In this document: positions 9,244-20,782 of the stretch, in pieces
How positions within the stretch are numbered: position 1 is the first letter of the stretch
Layout: every line of letters begins with the position of its first letter
Source of the DNA: Eucalyptus grandis
Lineage: Eukaryota; Streptophyta; Magnoliopsida; Myrtales; Myrtaceae
Reading direction: 5' to 3'
DNA: 64,000 nucleotides
Assembly (NCBI RefSeq): GCF_016545825.1
Contig: NC_052616.1
Coordinates: 35,888,192 to 35,952,191 of the forward strand
Program-made: the position numbers and the translations under genes
Notes under the pieces: model-generated
What the model saw: the letters and a program-made list of their open reading frames with translations, nothing else
Databases searched by the model: none
What the model was told of the DNA's origin: nothing

Positions 9244-11959
9244 ATGGAAACTGATGACGATTCTCTCCTGAGGTTCGTTCTGGGCTTCGTGCAGCTTGCT
9301 ATAGATCAGGTAACGCCTGGCACGTCCGAATTTTTTTTTTTTTAATAAGTTAATGTAATACTTGAGCTGGATTTTGAATTCGATTCGGTTGGTGCTGCAA
9401 TTGCGCGGGAACTTGAAGGATGTGTCGTTGAATTTGTTCGAGAGACGCTGAATCGGTGTTTCTTCGTAAGTTTTGTCTCTGAATGTTTGGTAGTGAATTC
9501 ACAGGTTATTGACGTTACGCGCTGCAAAATCAGCGACGATCTCTGGAAGGTGTGGCTTTTCTTTCTTTGTTTCCATAGGTGGCAATTTATTGAAAGAAGT
9601 AGGTGAAGTCTAGGTTCCAAGGAAAAACAAGTGAGGAAAGAGTGAAATAATGGGAAGTAGAATGTACGAGGGAGAGTGAAATAATGGGGTGTAGGGTGTA
9701 CATGGGTTGGTTCAATCCCCTTTTCAGGCGAAAAACTGAGCCAATCTGGGTGCTGTGGGTTGGGCCAATGGATAACTGGTTAGGTAGTTATTTTCTTTCG
9801 CCTTGTAGACTGTGGATATGAAAAAGAAATAATCACCAGAAACAAGGAGTTTACATGAGCTATTCAGTAGAATAGAGACAAAAGCACAAGTAGCTGATTG
9901 TCGATTCTGAATTCTGAGGCCTTCGCAACTGTTTAGGATTCTCTTTTTATTCTTATGTTGCCAAGCTAAAACTCCTGGATGCTTCTTGAATGTTTTAGTG
10001 AAACCTGATTAATGTAGTTTCTCAAATTAGTTGTTTGTTTTTGTTTTATTGTTGTCAGAGCCATATCAGTTTGACTGTTAGGTGGGATTTGCATCTAAAT
10101 TACAGGATGAGTATGTATTAATAATCATTACTTGGAAGTTTGGGACCATTATATAACACAGGACCTGCAAAATCTTGATCTTATAGCTATGAGATATGGA
10201 CTCATTCCATTAGTAGCTGAATGTTGATACTGAAATATTTCTACTGCTGGTGACTTGATGTTCATTTTCCCTTGAATTGCCTGTATGCAAGTATGAGAGA
10301 AATTCTGACTCTTATAACCATTTTTATTTCCTCCTAAGACATTGCATTTTTAATATAAGGCAAAGCTTGCTTTGGACAGCCTCAAAGTTCCAGTTGGGTA
10401 AGGAACTGATTTTCAATAACCAGGTGCATTTCAGATATGTTACTTTATTTTCAGTCTTAATTTGTAAGTGATTTCACATTGTACATTATTGTTTTTTAAT
10501 ACCTTGATTGAACAGCTGTGTGATTGGTGAGAAACGGTGCCTTATTGCAGCAGGAAGAAACAGGACTAATGAGAAACGGAATGTATGTCTATCATTGCTT
10601 CTTTACCCCTTTCTATAAATTTTGGCCAACAGCACTTTGTTGTTGTTTTGAATTGATACCCTCAACATCGTAGTTATTTCTTTAATATGTGATAAAATAG
10701 TACATCTGAACAAATCTGTTAAAAAGTGGAATTTTCTATGCATTATTAGGCTGTTAATGGTTTTGTTCCCGTTATTCTTTCATAAAGTACGACTATGGCT
10801 AACAATAGCAGTAATCTTGCTTTACTTTGTACAATGTTTCACATTTCTCGTTTGCCATTGTTCTCTGTCTGAATTTTGGACCGAGAACAGTCAAAGAAAA
10901 AGCTTCAATGAGGAGAGAAAGAATAGGGGAATGATATTTACTTTTTAAATAGAGATAAAGCCTTTGCAAGCTGCTGGACCAGAATGTTCAGTGCTTGTAG
11001 ATTGTCCTGTATAGCATGCTTGAATATGTTAGTAAGTGCTTGATTGCCTCAACAGATTACAAAGTTATAAATTGTTCTGAGTATGTATTTATTGCTTTAC
11101 ATTACATGAGAGCAAGTTGTTATGGTGGCTTCACTTGTCTTGATTAAAAGGGCGTAGTGAGAGATGCTAAATTCTAAATTTATGAGAAGCGAGTTGAGGG
11201 ACTTTGCAAAATCTCAAGTATAGGGAGGATAACTGCAATTTCACATAAAATTTCAGAGAATATGATGATTGAGTACTAGAAATTAGATCGAATGCCTAAT
11301 AGTAAGGAGAATACTCTTCAAACAATGTCCATACCTTGACACTGAGGAGCAAAGAGAGTTGTCCATGCTTCATGCATAAGATCCTCTCTTAGACTCTTAG
11401 TGTTGTGGGTATTTGAAGAAAGAACTGAAATTTCTGCATAAGGTGCATCGATAATTCTGTCTTGGAGACAGTGGTTCATCCACTAGGATTCATGATCTAA
11501 TGCAGTTGGCTTTGACAAAAATCCTATCCTTAGGATACAACAATCTTCCTCCCTTAGTCTACATACAAAGCAAAGGATGAACATGATTCAAGCCTTGAAA
11601 GTATAGTCAACATGGAGCAGATGCGAAAGAGGTGATTTGAAGAGGAAATAGATGAGTTATAGATGTGTTGCTATTGTTTGCTTTGGTGAACTATTTTTTA
11701 TTTGCATTGCTAATGCTCTCGACACTGAGAGGAAGAAGGCAATGGCACTTAGAGATGTGTTGATTTAAAGATAAACCATTGGACTCAAACTTTAAGCAAG
11801 AGTTAAAGAAATAAATGAATAAATGTGAAGGTGAAAACATTTTTCATGAAATGCATTTCCTAAATTTACGTTGAAAGTACACTAAGAGCAACTCTCTCTC
11901 TGAAAAGCTCCAGAGTTGGATATGCTTTCCTTATTTTTTTTCTCCTTGCGCTTTCCTAG

Positions 11960-12118
11960 GCAAACAAGATGTGCAGAAATGGAAGCTCTTGATGCTCTTC
12001 TTGAACAGTGGCAGAGGATTGGATTTTTGTTTGCAGAAGTTGCAGAGAAGTATTCAACATGCTCCCTTTATGTGACCTGAACTATGCATAATGTGTGCAG
12101 CAGCATCATCAATCATTG
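11960..12118 (+). pseudogene. TAD2: Zinc-binding exon of TAD2-A, catalytic motifs destroyed
   Basis: Should encode ATRHAEMEALD...EQWQ...VAEKFSTC.LYVTCEPCIMCAAA. Here gcaaacaagatgtgcagaaatg carries one inserted base, and AGA TGT GCA GAA replaces R-H-A-E, removing the zinc-ligand histidine. Further on, gtgacctgaactatgc lacks two bases relative to the family codons for VTCEPC, so one Cys codon is lost and the frame ends in TGA. Either change alone should abolish deaminase activity. Donor GTACAT (12119) and the preceding acceptor are intact. Confidence 0.85.
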
Positions 12119-13269
12119 GTACATCTGTTGATCATACTGAATTAAAACTAAACTTTTGTAAAATTTGTTTACTCATAAATTATATATGACTCTTAGCCAT
12201 TTTTAGGTATGAAGGAAGTGTATTATGACTGTGCAAATGATAAATGTGGAGGCTGCAGCTCAATACTGTTGTTGCATCAAGCAGCTCCAAGGAATGAATT
12301 AGGTCAGTTTCTGAACTTGCTTTTATTGCTGATTTCATATCTGCTTAGCTCCACTTTGAAATTGTGACATATTACAATTGACAACCAAAGCTTACTGGAT
12401 GTTTATGAATCTTATTTTGATTACTGATTGATGTGGTTTCATAGTACTTCCGTTTGTTGTTGCACTTTGAATATTGCGACACATAACCGTGAAAATAAAT
12501 GGAGGTTTATGGAACTAATTTTCCACCTTTTCTGTCCTTTTCCATGTCTAAATTATAGAAAGTCGAGTTTTAGGAAGTGTCATGAAGTCAAGTTTATATT
12601 ATTTCTTTCTTTCCCCTCTCTGTTTCCTTTTTTTTTAAAATTCTATGTGACTTGTTAGACATTTCCTTTCTTTTTTTGCCATAAAAAATTTACTGTTCTG
12701 GGAAGTACTACAAGTTACTGTAACATTGGTTTGTTCTTTCCTCTTCCTTTTCCCACCTGTTTCTTCATCTCTTCTTCCTCGCCTTTTTCCACTGCGGCGA
12801 GATTCTTTGATGTCTGTAATGTTATCAAGTTTAAAGTGGGAAATATAGCATCTTCAAAGAAATATGATTTAACTATAAGGAAATTATGCTTTCTGATATG
12901 TCATGGGCAGTGTTCTCGATAAAGAAATCTCTTTCCTTGTTTATTAGTTGCAGTTGTCTCTTCTTGCATACATGAGGGCATGTGCTTTTTAAATTGTGTG
13001 TATGACATGTGTTTCCAGTATGATTTTTCATCTCTCAGATGCTACCATGATCTAACATGTCATGTTTCCTGAGATTGTCCAGAAGTCATCAATTTTTAAC
13101 TCAGACTTTTTCGACTTAAAAGTTAAAAACGTAGTGAAATAGGATCTGTTTCATTGTAATTTGAGCAATACTTAAAGTAGCTAATATAGATTACGGACAA
13201 TGTCTTTCTGTTGAATTATTAGTTTTGAAAGAAGAAGCTCAAGTACGGGGAAATGGGGGCAGGGTTGCG

Positions 13270-13495
13270 GAGAAGCAAGAGTATGAGTAAAAAATTTTAG
13301 GGGGAAAATAAGCCATGAAACTCTGAATTTTAGAGCTAGAAATTGATAGTTATGCTGCTCTTAATAATCTGATTATCAGGAAGAAACAAGAGTATGAGTG
13401 AAAAATTTTAGGGGAAAAAAATAAGTCATGAGAACTCTTTAGAGCTAGAGATTGATACTTATGCTGCTCTTAAGAATCTGATTGGAAGTCAAAAG
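13270..13495. repeat. Local tandem duplication (period about 111 bp) in TAD2-A intron
   Basis: The stretch from gagtatgagtaaaaaattttagg (about 13,279) through tatgctgctcttaataatctgatt recurs about 111 bases later with scattered substitutions. Block B has a single, shorter version near 61,395, so the duplication is private to block A. Confidence 0.8.
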
Positions 13496-15807
13496 TATTG
13501 TAGGAAACATGAGCTAGCTCATTGCCTTTCTGAATACAGCATCAAGCAAGAGGACGCATCTTGCAGATAAAGCACAACCTTGCTCAATTTCCACCGTGCA
13601 GAGCTAAAAAACTAGCCCTAATGATTGCGTAGTTTCATGTTAGACAGAATAAGACTGTTGTTATAACAGTGAGCATGGGTCATATGCAATGTTTGGATGG
13701 TGTAGCTGGTTGAAACCCATACTAGCCATTATTAGTGGACAAGTCATTTGCAAATCTTCTCTGAATTAGATTCCCGGTGCCAATATCTCTCTGGAGGGAA
13801 CTTGCCCATCCGTGCTAATATCCTTGAAGTATCCCCTGTTTACAGCTACTATTTGTTCTCCAAGGACATTAGGTTCAAGCCATAGCTTCCCCAAACACAC
13901 CTTTTTTAGATCTGATGCAAGAAGTTTGCCAAGGCATAAGCCTAGTTACTGTCAATTGAAGTAAATGGTACACTTCAGAGACAATTTACTTGCCTGAAAA
14001 CCTGTTTTCTGGAGTACAGACATTTGTTAAAATTGATATTCTTAGAACCTAAATGTAATTTTCCTAAGTTGACCATTTTCCTTTATCAGCGAACTTGTTT
14101 TTGCTTAGATGGTACCTTCGTTTGCGAAGTGCTTTGTCAATTATTCTGCTAAATTATCTCTCTTGATATTTGGACATGATTTGCAAATGGAATCTGTCTT
14201 GGGGTTCAAGTTGATGAGCTAGGTAAATATGTAGAATTATCAGAAATATTGGGTGGCTTTCACAGAAATTTTGTCTATGTTTCCCCTTTAAGTGTCTGCC
14301 TGATCTATGAATGTTTCCAACTTTTTTCTTGTTTCTCTTGCAGTAATGGAAATTCTGGATCGAAGGGTTTCTAATGTTGTGGAGGTATAATGGCATCGGA
14401 AGCAATTTCTCTTCTGCGAGATTTTTATGAACAAGGAAACCCTAATGGTATGAACAGCGACCTACCATTTTAACCAGCTGAATTGTCTGTTTGAAATAAT
14501 GTTATAATACTGCAGTTAGCACCTATTTACATTAGACAACCTAAGGGAAATGATCCTTCTTTTCAATGGACACATAGTTAATGCACTCTTTAAGAGGCTT
14601 TCATGAGCATAATAGAGCAATTCTACCTTTTGAGCCAAAGTTAACTTTAACAATCAATGAACTTGAGCATTGTGTTTGCTAGCAACATCTTCCTAAAGAA
14701 CCCTTCCTGGAAAAGCTCTCTTAAAATCTAATGCTATGTTCTTCCTAGGACTCATCCCCATTCATATTGATTGAGAAGAATTCAGGAAGCCTCATTCTAT
14801 TTCTACTTTTCAATTAAGTGTCACCCAGCTAGAGAGAACTGTAGCTGAGGCTTTCGGTAATTGCAGATCTTGCTGGACAACTCTCTCTCTCTCTCTCTCT
14901 CCCTCACGCGCACGCACACTGGTCCATATGTAAATGGTTTTTTTTTTTTAGTAAATTATGTTGTTGTATCCTTGGTCTGGAGAATAATCTACCCATATCC
15001 CAGGTAAATAAAGCTGACCCATTGGAATTTTTTGTAATTATAAAGGTTAATGAAATTGGAAGCATAGAACTAGTGGGTCATTGGTTCCATAAGAACCCAT
15101 TCAGAAGTTTGCTCCATCAAGGATAAGGTGCACATCTTGAGATGGTGGGTACAATTATCCATATTGACACTAAGTATAGTTGCTTCAGTGGAGTGGTGTT
15201 CAGCCATTCAGAGTTTCAGATACCCAGTCTTTACTTTTGGCCAATTTTCAGATGTCCTGTTTATCAAACGTAGCTTTCCTCCAGACTGGTTATGCTTAGC
15301 CAGATTGCCATTTGAGAAATAGGACATCATGTTCTTGGTTAAGGAAAAGATGAAGTTAATAGTTGGTAATCTGTCGGTTAGACTCTTTGGGAGAAGTATT
15401 TTCTTCCTTGATCCCTATCATGAATTACTAAACATGTATGGTTCTCAGTCAAGCAATTCTCCAATTTGAGCTCTTCAGTTGCAAATAGGCTGATCAAACC
15501 ATAACCTTTTCATTTGTCTGAGATAATAAGTATGCTTTGGAAACTCATTACATACTGAAAAGATGGCTTTGAAATAATTTGTCTATGCAATGATTAAATG
15601 AATTTCATTTTCTTCTCTGTTTCATTGAACACTGTAACATGTATATCATTTCCCTTTGCCATTTTCCCTCCTTTTCCATTCATTTGATGTTTATGACATT
15701 GTGGAATTTATGATTTGTTTAAGTATTATAGATATATGCTGAATGCTAATACATGGATTTCAGCTCCAAAGTCTCTCAAGTCATGGGTTACTCAGGCTTC
15801 TCATTAG

Positions 15808-16800
15808 ATCTGCGTGGATTGATTCTTCCTGTTGAATCTTCTTATGGCTTTGTATGACTAGGTAAGACCTTTGGATTATGATTCTCGCTTCTCTTAACAA
15901 CATGGACGTCTTGTATTGTATTATGATGCAATTCTGCTGCATATTGAATGATTGTTAGTTGCTTGTGTATGAAACAAGTGGGTTGCATGGTATGGCCTTT
16001 TAAAAGGGCATTGGATTATGGCGCTATGGCAATGTTTCTTGCTGTGGCAGTAGAATATGATGCTCATGCTAAGAATGAGTATACCTATAGCTATAGATTT
16101 CCTTGTATGATAATAGCCAATCACAATGAGGATGCTTTAAAGTTCTTCAAGATGAAGTTAGACAACATTCTTGCTCTTCATTCCTGATTCTTGGTTTATT
16201 CTGATTATATTGTTCATTGTTGTTATTCCTGTTAGTTAATCTCTTTATTTGACTATAACCTAAGTCAAACTTGTAGTTCAAGGCAGTTCCCATTCTTGAG
16301 GTGAACTCATCGCAAAATACTTTTGACTTACAGTTTTCTTGACTCTTTGTATTCTACATGTAAAGCGCCAATCTGAATGTGACATCAATGGTGCTGATTC
16401 TAGCATAATAAGATTCTCTCACGTTTGTGTGTGATGTTAGAAATAGTGAATTATTTTATTTCAAGATTCTACAAAATTTAATAATCGCAGAGTGCTCTGA
16501 CAACCCTTTTAAGTATAGAGATTTGTGTGAATATTAGTGATGATTCATTCTTTTTCATGGTAAGGGGATGGAGTTTGACATCTTGCACTGACAATGCATG
16601 TGCCATTGACTGCTTTTCCAATCACAGAATTTCATCAAGGGACCTGTGGAAGGAAGCGTGATACTTGTCCATGTCAGTTTGTGCCAGGATGTTCATGTGT
16701 TTACAGAGGGTTGCAGTTGTGATTGGAAGTCCATTTCATGCTTTAACTTGATTATAAGATTGTTAAGATAAGTTACGGCATCAACTGTGTAGGCATCACT
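15808..16800 (+). other. Duplicated 3' flank of TAD2-A
   Basis: Non-coding flank that aligns with 63,044-64,000. It includes a stretch near 16,010-16,187 that is open in both blocks and ends at the same TGA (see rejected items). Probable 3' UTR or former 3' UTR. The homology still continues at the right edge of the window on the B side. Confidence 0.5.
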
Positions 16801-19800
16801 TTTCTGGTGCTAATTTTTGTCATCATTGTATTTTGTAATCTGGCATATCTTTTTACGACTTTTTTGAACTTTGAGTTATTCGAGGTGTGCTATTGATGTC
16901 TCTGAGCTCCAGAGTTTTAAACCAAATCATGTGTCATCCCTAATGACGATAAAGAGGACAATGATTTGCATGTGTTTCATGTAGATTCCCTGGCAAAGAA
17001 TTGGAATTGGTGGATTTAACGTTCCTGATTATACCAATTATCTCGTAGATACTCGAATTTATAATATTGATGAGTTAATTAATGTCTTGATCATTGTTGA
17101 CTTTGCCTAGCATATTATCGTGAGAAAGTCTCATTGATTTGAGCAATCACATGGCGACCACGATTGGTTAAGATAAGCACGTGGTGGCTCGAAAAGTACA
17201 AGAAAATCTCAATGTTTTGCTAGGTCAAGGGGCCATTGGCAATTGCTTCTTCCTTATGTGTGCTTTCATCTTTGTTCAATCCTGAAGTGACCTTTTTCTT
17301 TTGGTGATAAAATGTCGAATTTGAGTGTTTTTTTTTAAGCTCGTAATGATTATGATATTATCATGTCTAGTGAAACATAGAAATTACCAAACCATTGCCC
17401 AAAAGACCATAGTCTAAAATGAACCGGGAGATGGTGTTTTTGAACTAAAATAATCTGTTAGAACTTTTTATAGATGTGTGGGTTCTCTTCTATGTTGAAT
17501 ATTAGTTCTACTTTATTAATTTTATGTTGTGATATGATATAGGTCGTGGGAATTATGAAATTTTTGGAATAAATTACCTTTTGATGTAGTAGACAAGCTT
17601 CAAATTGGATGTTGATCTCTGTTCATATGTCCAAATTGGCTTCATAATCGTATTGCCCGCAACAATGTTGGTCATTTTGCACCTTTATTTTGTACCAATC
17701 CAGTTCAGGGCACCTGAATGTATGGGTAAAATTCCTCATAATTTTATGAAGTGTTAATGGTAGAAATTCCTCATAATCCCTCATTAGGCTACTTAGATGC
17801 ATATTCTTGATTCTATATCTGATCTTAATGAATGGTTTAATTGAGTGCAATTTTAAGTTATTATGCAATTACATGAGAATGCATTTGATTGGCTATAGAG
17901 TTATTCACAAGCTTTTCGTTTATTGATCTATCTCTCAATAAATTAGAGATTTTATTTTGAACAATAGAATTTTATCAGGATTTTCAATGATTGGCCTTTA
18001 GTAAAATCATAATAAAGTTTAATTGCACTCCAAAAGTGTCGAATTTGCTGTGTTTGAATGCTGGAAGTTTATTTTCTGTAATGTAGGAAGTGTTTTCCAG
18101 TAATGTAGAAATTGAAGGTTATTGGAGTTTATTTAGTAGTTTCTGTATATAGGAAGTTTCATATTGTACTATGAGCAATTGTTTGACAAAGTCACTTACT
18201 CGTAGTGTCATGTAAATTTTCTCATGTCATATGAGCAATTCTTATTTGGAGATTTCACGTAATTTAATGTGTGCTTGAGCACCAAAGTGCTTCACATATT
18301 GAGGTTGGTGGAATTGCTCATTTAACTATGGACTATCCTTTACATCCCAGTTTCAAGAATATTTACACAATGTGACATGGGTATTTGACCATGAAAGTGG
18401 CTCACAGAATGCAACTTGTGAAGCGCTGACAAAGTTCATTTTTTTTTTAATGGGAATTTAATATCATATGATATACAATCACATTCCCAAGAGCATTATT
18501 ATATGTTGTACGCTGATGATTTGAGTATGATTATGAGCGATTGGTTGCCAAAGTCTAGGAGGCTTGTTTGTCCAAAGGAAATAAGCTTTCTTGGACCAAT
18601 ATTGTCTCATGATTAACTTCATTGAGAGGCTCCAAATGACGAGTTATTTACTCTATCATAAAGGAAATTTATCATAATCACAAGGATAGTAATTTATATG
18701 AAATATCAATCTTATCAATAGTGCACACTTGGCATGTTGGATATTTTTGCAGTGTAAGATGTGCCATTTTGATTGGTAAAAGAGAATTTCTAGTTGTCGG
18801 TTGCATTATCCACCTAGAGATAACTTTGTAAAAGAATACACCAAAACTCTAAAACTTTTGTTCAATTGTCTCCATTGTAGTGTTAAATGGAATTGTGAGT
18901 TCTTGGGTAGTTTTGATAATGTGAGACGGAAGTTTATAAACTTAGTGATATGTATTTTATATCTCCTTTCTAAGATGCTTAGGCTTGTAAAGCATGGATT
19001 CATTTTATGATTTGCATGTACTTGAGGCACAAATTAAGGTTGATTGACATTTGATTAAAATCAACGTGATTGCAATTTCACAAATGTTATGCTCTTGTAT
19101 CCTAAGTTACTGAGAGATTCTTTTATGGTCAAACTCAAAATAAATTGAGATTTTGATGCTCTCAATATTTGATGTCAAGATTTGATGACAATATTGTGTT
19201 TTCGATTAGAGAGTTGAATGCCTTTAAGGATCTTTGGAACTTAGGTAACCGATTCATATCAATTAGTGTTAAGTGGTGTTAGTAGGAGTGCTACTTTTGC
19301 AACATCTTTTGTAAAAGAATTATAAGAGGGCCTAGATCCACAAAGGATGTATAAGCTTGAATTTTTATCTAGTGCTGAAAAATGGTTTTTAAAGTGTCAA
19401 TTCAGGAGTATTAACACCTGAATTTTTGCCAACTAGTCAAAAATACATTTTTATAAAAAGGAAAATGAAAAATGAAAACAAAAAGAAGAGAGAAAGGGAG
19501 ACAAAAGATAAAGCTGCAGCCCATCCTTTAAGTTCAGCCCTATGCAGCCCGGTCCGACCACAAGCGCAGCCCAGGCCTTTTAGCTTAATTCGCATCAGCC
19601 CATCGCTCCACCAATTGAAACACTTTTAGCTCAACTTGCCATTCCCTTCACCGGCATGCCTCCGCCGCCATCGATGGCTCCTCCGTTTCGTTTTTCCCTC
19701 TCCAGCATCACCACTACCATCGCCTGACGATATCAATATCGATCCGACTATGCTGGCCTCACGATCCTTCAAGGACCGAGCTCCAACTGCCTCCCTCCTC

Positions 19801-19911
19801 CTCCTCTTGCGTCATATGTCCCTCTCCAATGTTGCTTCGGGCTTCGGCCTCAAGATTCCGTGTCGACATGGCGTTTGGCGATGGCTTGAAGCGGGTCGTT
19901 CTACTTTTCCC
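16801..19911. other. Intergenic, no gene recognised
   Basis: AT-rich sequence without splice-linked coding signal. Several ORFs under 85 codons look random. About 19,500-19,700 is locally GC-rich with repeated GCCCA/GGCCC words and leads into the PPR remnant. Nothing else supportable. Confidence 0.5.
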
Positions 19912-20782
19912 TCGCTGTTTTCTGAGTTCCAAATGATACGTGGACCAGTACCACCGGATGAGATCATACTCACGGGATTGCTTTGTTCCTGTAGTCATTC
20001 TGGGATGTTATAGAAGGGGAGACGCTTGTTTAGATACTTTAGCGAGAACACTTCCATTGAATTGAAGCACCAGCATTATGCATGCATGGTGGATGTGCTA
20101 GGACGATGTGGGAAGCTAGAGGTAGCTAAGGATCTTGTGAGAAACATGCCCCTTAAAGCTAACTCCATAGTGTGGCCTGCTTTGCTTAGTTCTCGCAAGA
20201 TGCATTCTAACCTAGATATGGCAGAACGAGTTGCTAATTTTATTCTTGACTTAGAACCACTTTGAAGTGCTGCTAATGTTTTGCTGTCCAACTTCTATGC
20301 TTCTGCTAATAGAGGGGGTGATATCTCGAGATTAGGAGTGACTATGAGGGACGAAGGGATTGTGAAGCAACCAGGTATAAGTTGGATTACTATAAAGGGG
20401 CAAAAGCATTTATTTCTCTCTGGGGCTAAATCTCACCCTTTGAGTGAGAACATATATTGGAAGCTGCATTGGTTGAAAATGAAGTTGAAGGCATTGGGTG
20501 ATGTATGTTCCAGATAAGAAGTTCTCTCTCCATGACATGGAAGACAAATAGAAGGAAGAGTCATTATTTTACTATAGTGAAAGGCTTGCTGTTGCATTTG
20601 CATTGATTAGTATTGTTGAGGGTGGTGGGCTAATTGTAATGAAGAATCTTCGCATTTGTGGAGACTGTCATTCTGCAATTAAACTTATTGTAAATATTGT
20701 TGATCGTTAGATTGTTGTGAGAGATTCTAGTCGCTTTTGTCGCTTTAGGAGTGGCGTATGCTCTTGTGTGGATTACCGGTAG
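19912..20782 (+). pseudogene. PPR protein, C-terminal half (E, E+ and DYW domains), degraded
   Basis: Organelle RNA-editing type PPR protein. Recognisable order: LFSEFQMIRGPVPPDEI, GLLCSCSHSGML, then HYACMVDVLGRCGKLEVAKDL, IVWPALLSS.KMHSNLDMAERVA (E motif), KQPGISWITIKGQKHLFLSG (E+ region), then the DYW domain with [28 protein letters not shown] and VVRDSSRF. Disabling changes: TAG at 20,011, TGA at 20,263, a frameshift near 20,503, and two further TAG codons. The zinc histidine of the HSE motif reads Tyr, and the terminal DYW reads DYR. The N-terminal repeats are missing and lie instead at 28,203-29,440. The upstream stretch (19,636-19,911) is open in the same frame but has no PPR character. 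Confidence 0.85.

Larger units (their letters stand above)
9244..15807 (+). pseudogene. TAD2: tRNA-specific adenosine-34 deaminase catalytic subunit (TAD2-like), copy A
   Basis: TAD2 with TAD3 converts A34 to inosine in tRNA anticodons. Exons: 9244-9309 (METDDDSLLRF...QLAIDQ); 10360-10397 (AKLALDSLKVPV); 10516-10582 (CVIG...AAGRNRTNEKRN); 11960-12118 (zinc/catalytic exon); 12207-12302 (MKEVYYDCANDKCGGC); 14344-14447 (GGIMASEAISLLRDFYEQGNPN); 15764-15807 (APKSLKSWVTQASH, stop). Splice sites and phases agree throughout. Lesions: an extra A near 11,963; the HAE zinc/catalytic histidine reads CAE; a net 2-nt loss in the CEPCIMC motif producing TGA; and TAA for a lysine just before CCGGIM in exon 6. 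Exons 1-3 are clean, so decay is moderate. The family match rests on ATRHAEMEA, PCIMCAAA, GGC.SI and FYEQGNPN. Confidence 0.88.

Noticed and set aside
9018..9254. 78-codon ORF overlapping the TAD2-A leader (EMEEEEDVRLPETESLL...)
   Set aside because: Lies in the 5' UTR, out of frame with the TAD2 start, and the block B counterpart is not preserved as an ORF.
15948..16187. Small ORF in the TAD2 3' flank, open in both blocks (also about 63,270-63,436) with the same stop codon
   Set aside because: By eye the two versions differ by about eleven amino-acid-changing and six silent substitutions over some 50 codons, which is what neutral drift gives. No start codon is shared and no family is recognisable.
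18515..18560. Reading that includes MLYADDLSMIM, resembling the YADD motif of reverse transcriptases
   Set aside because: No other reverse transcriptase motif can be found in any frame within several hundred bases. A four-residue match is easily chance.
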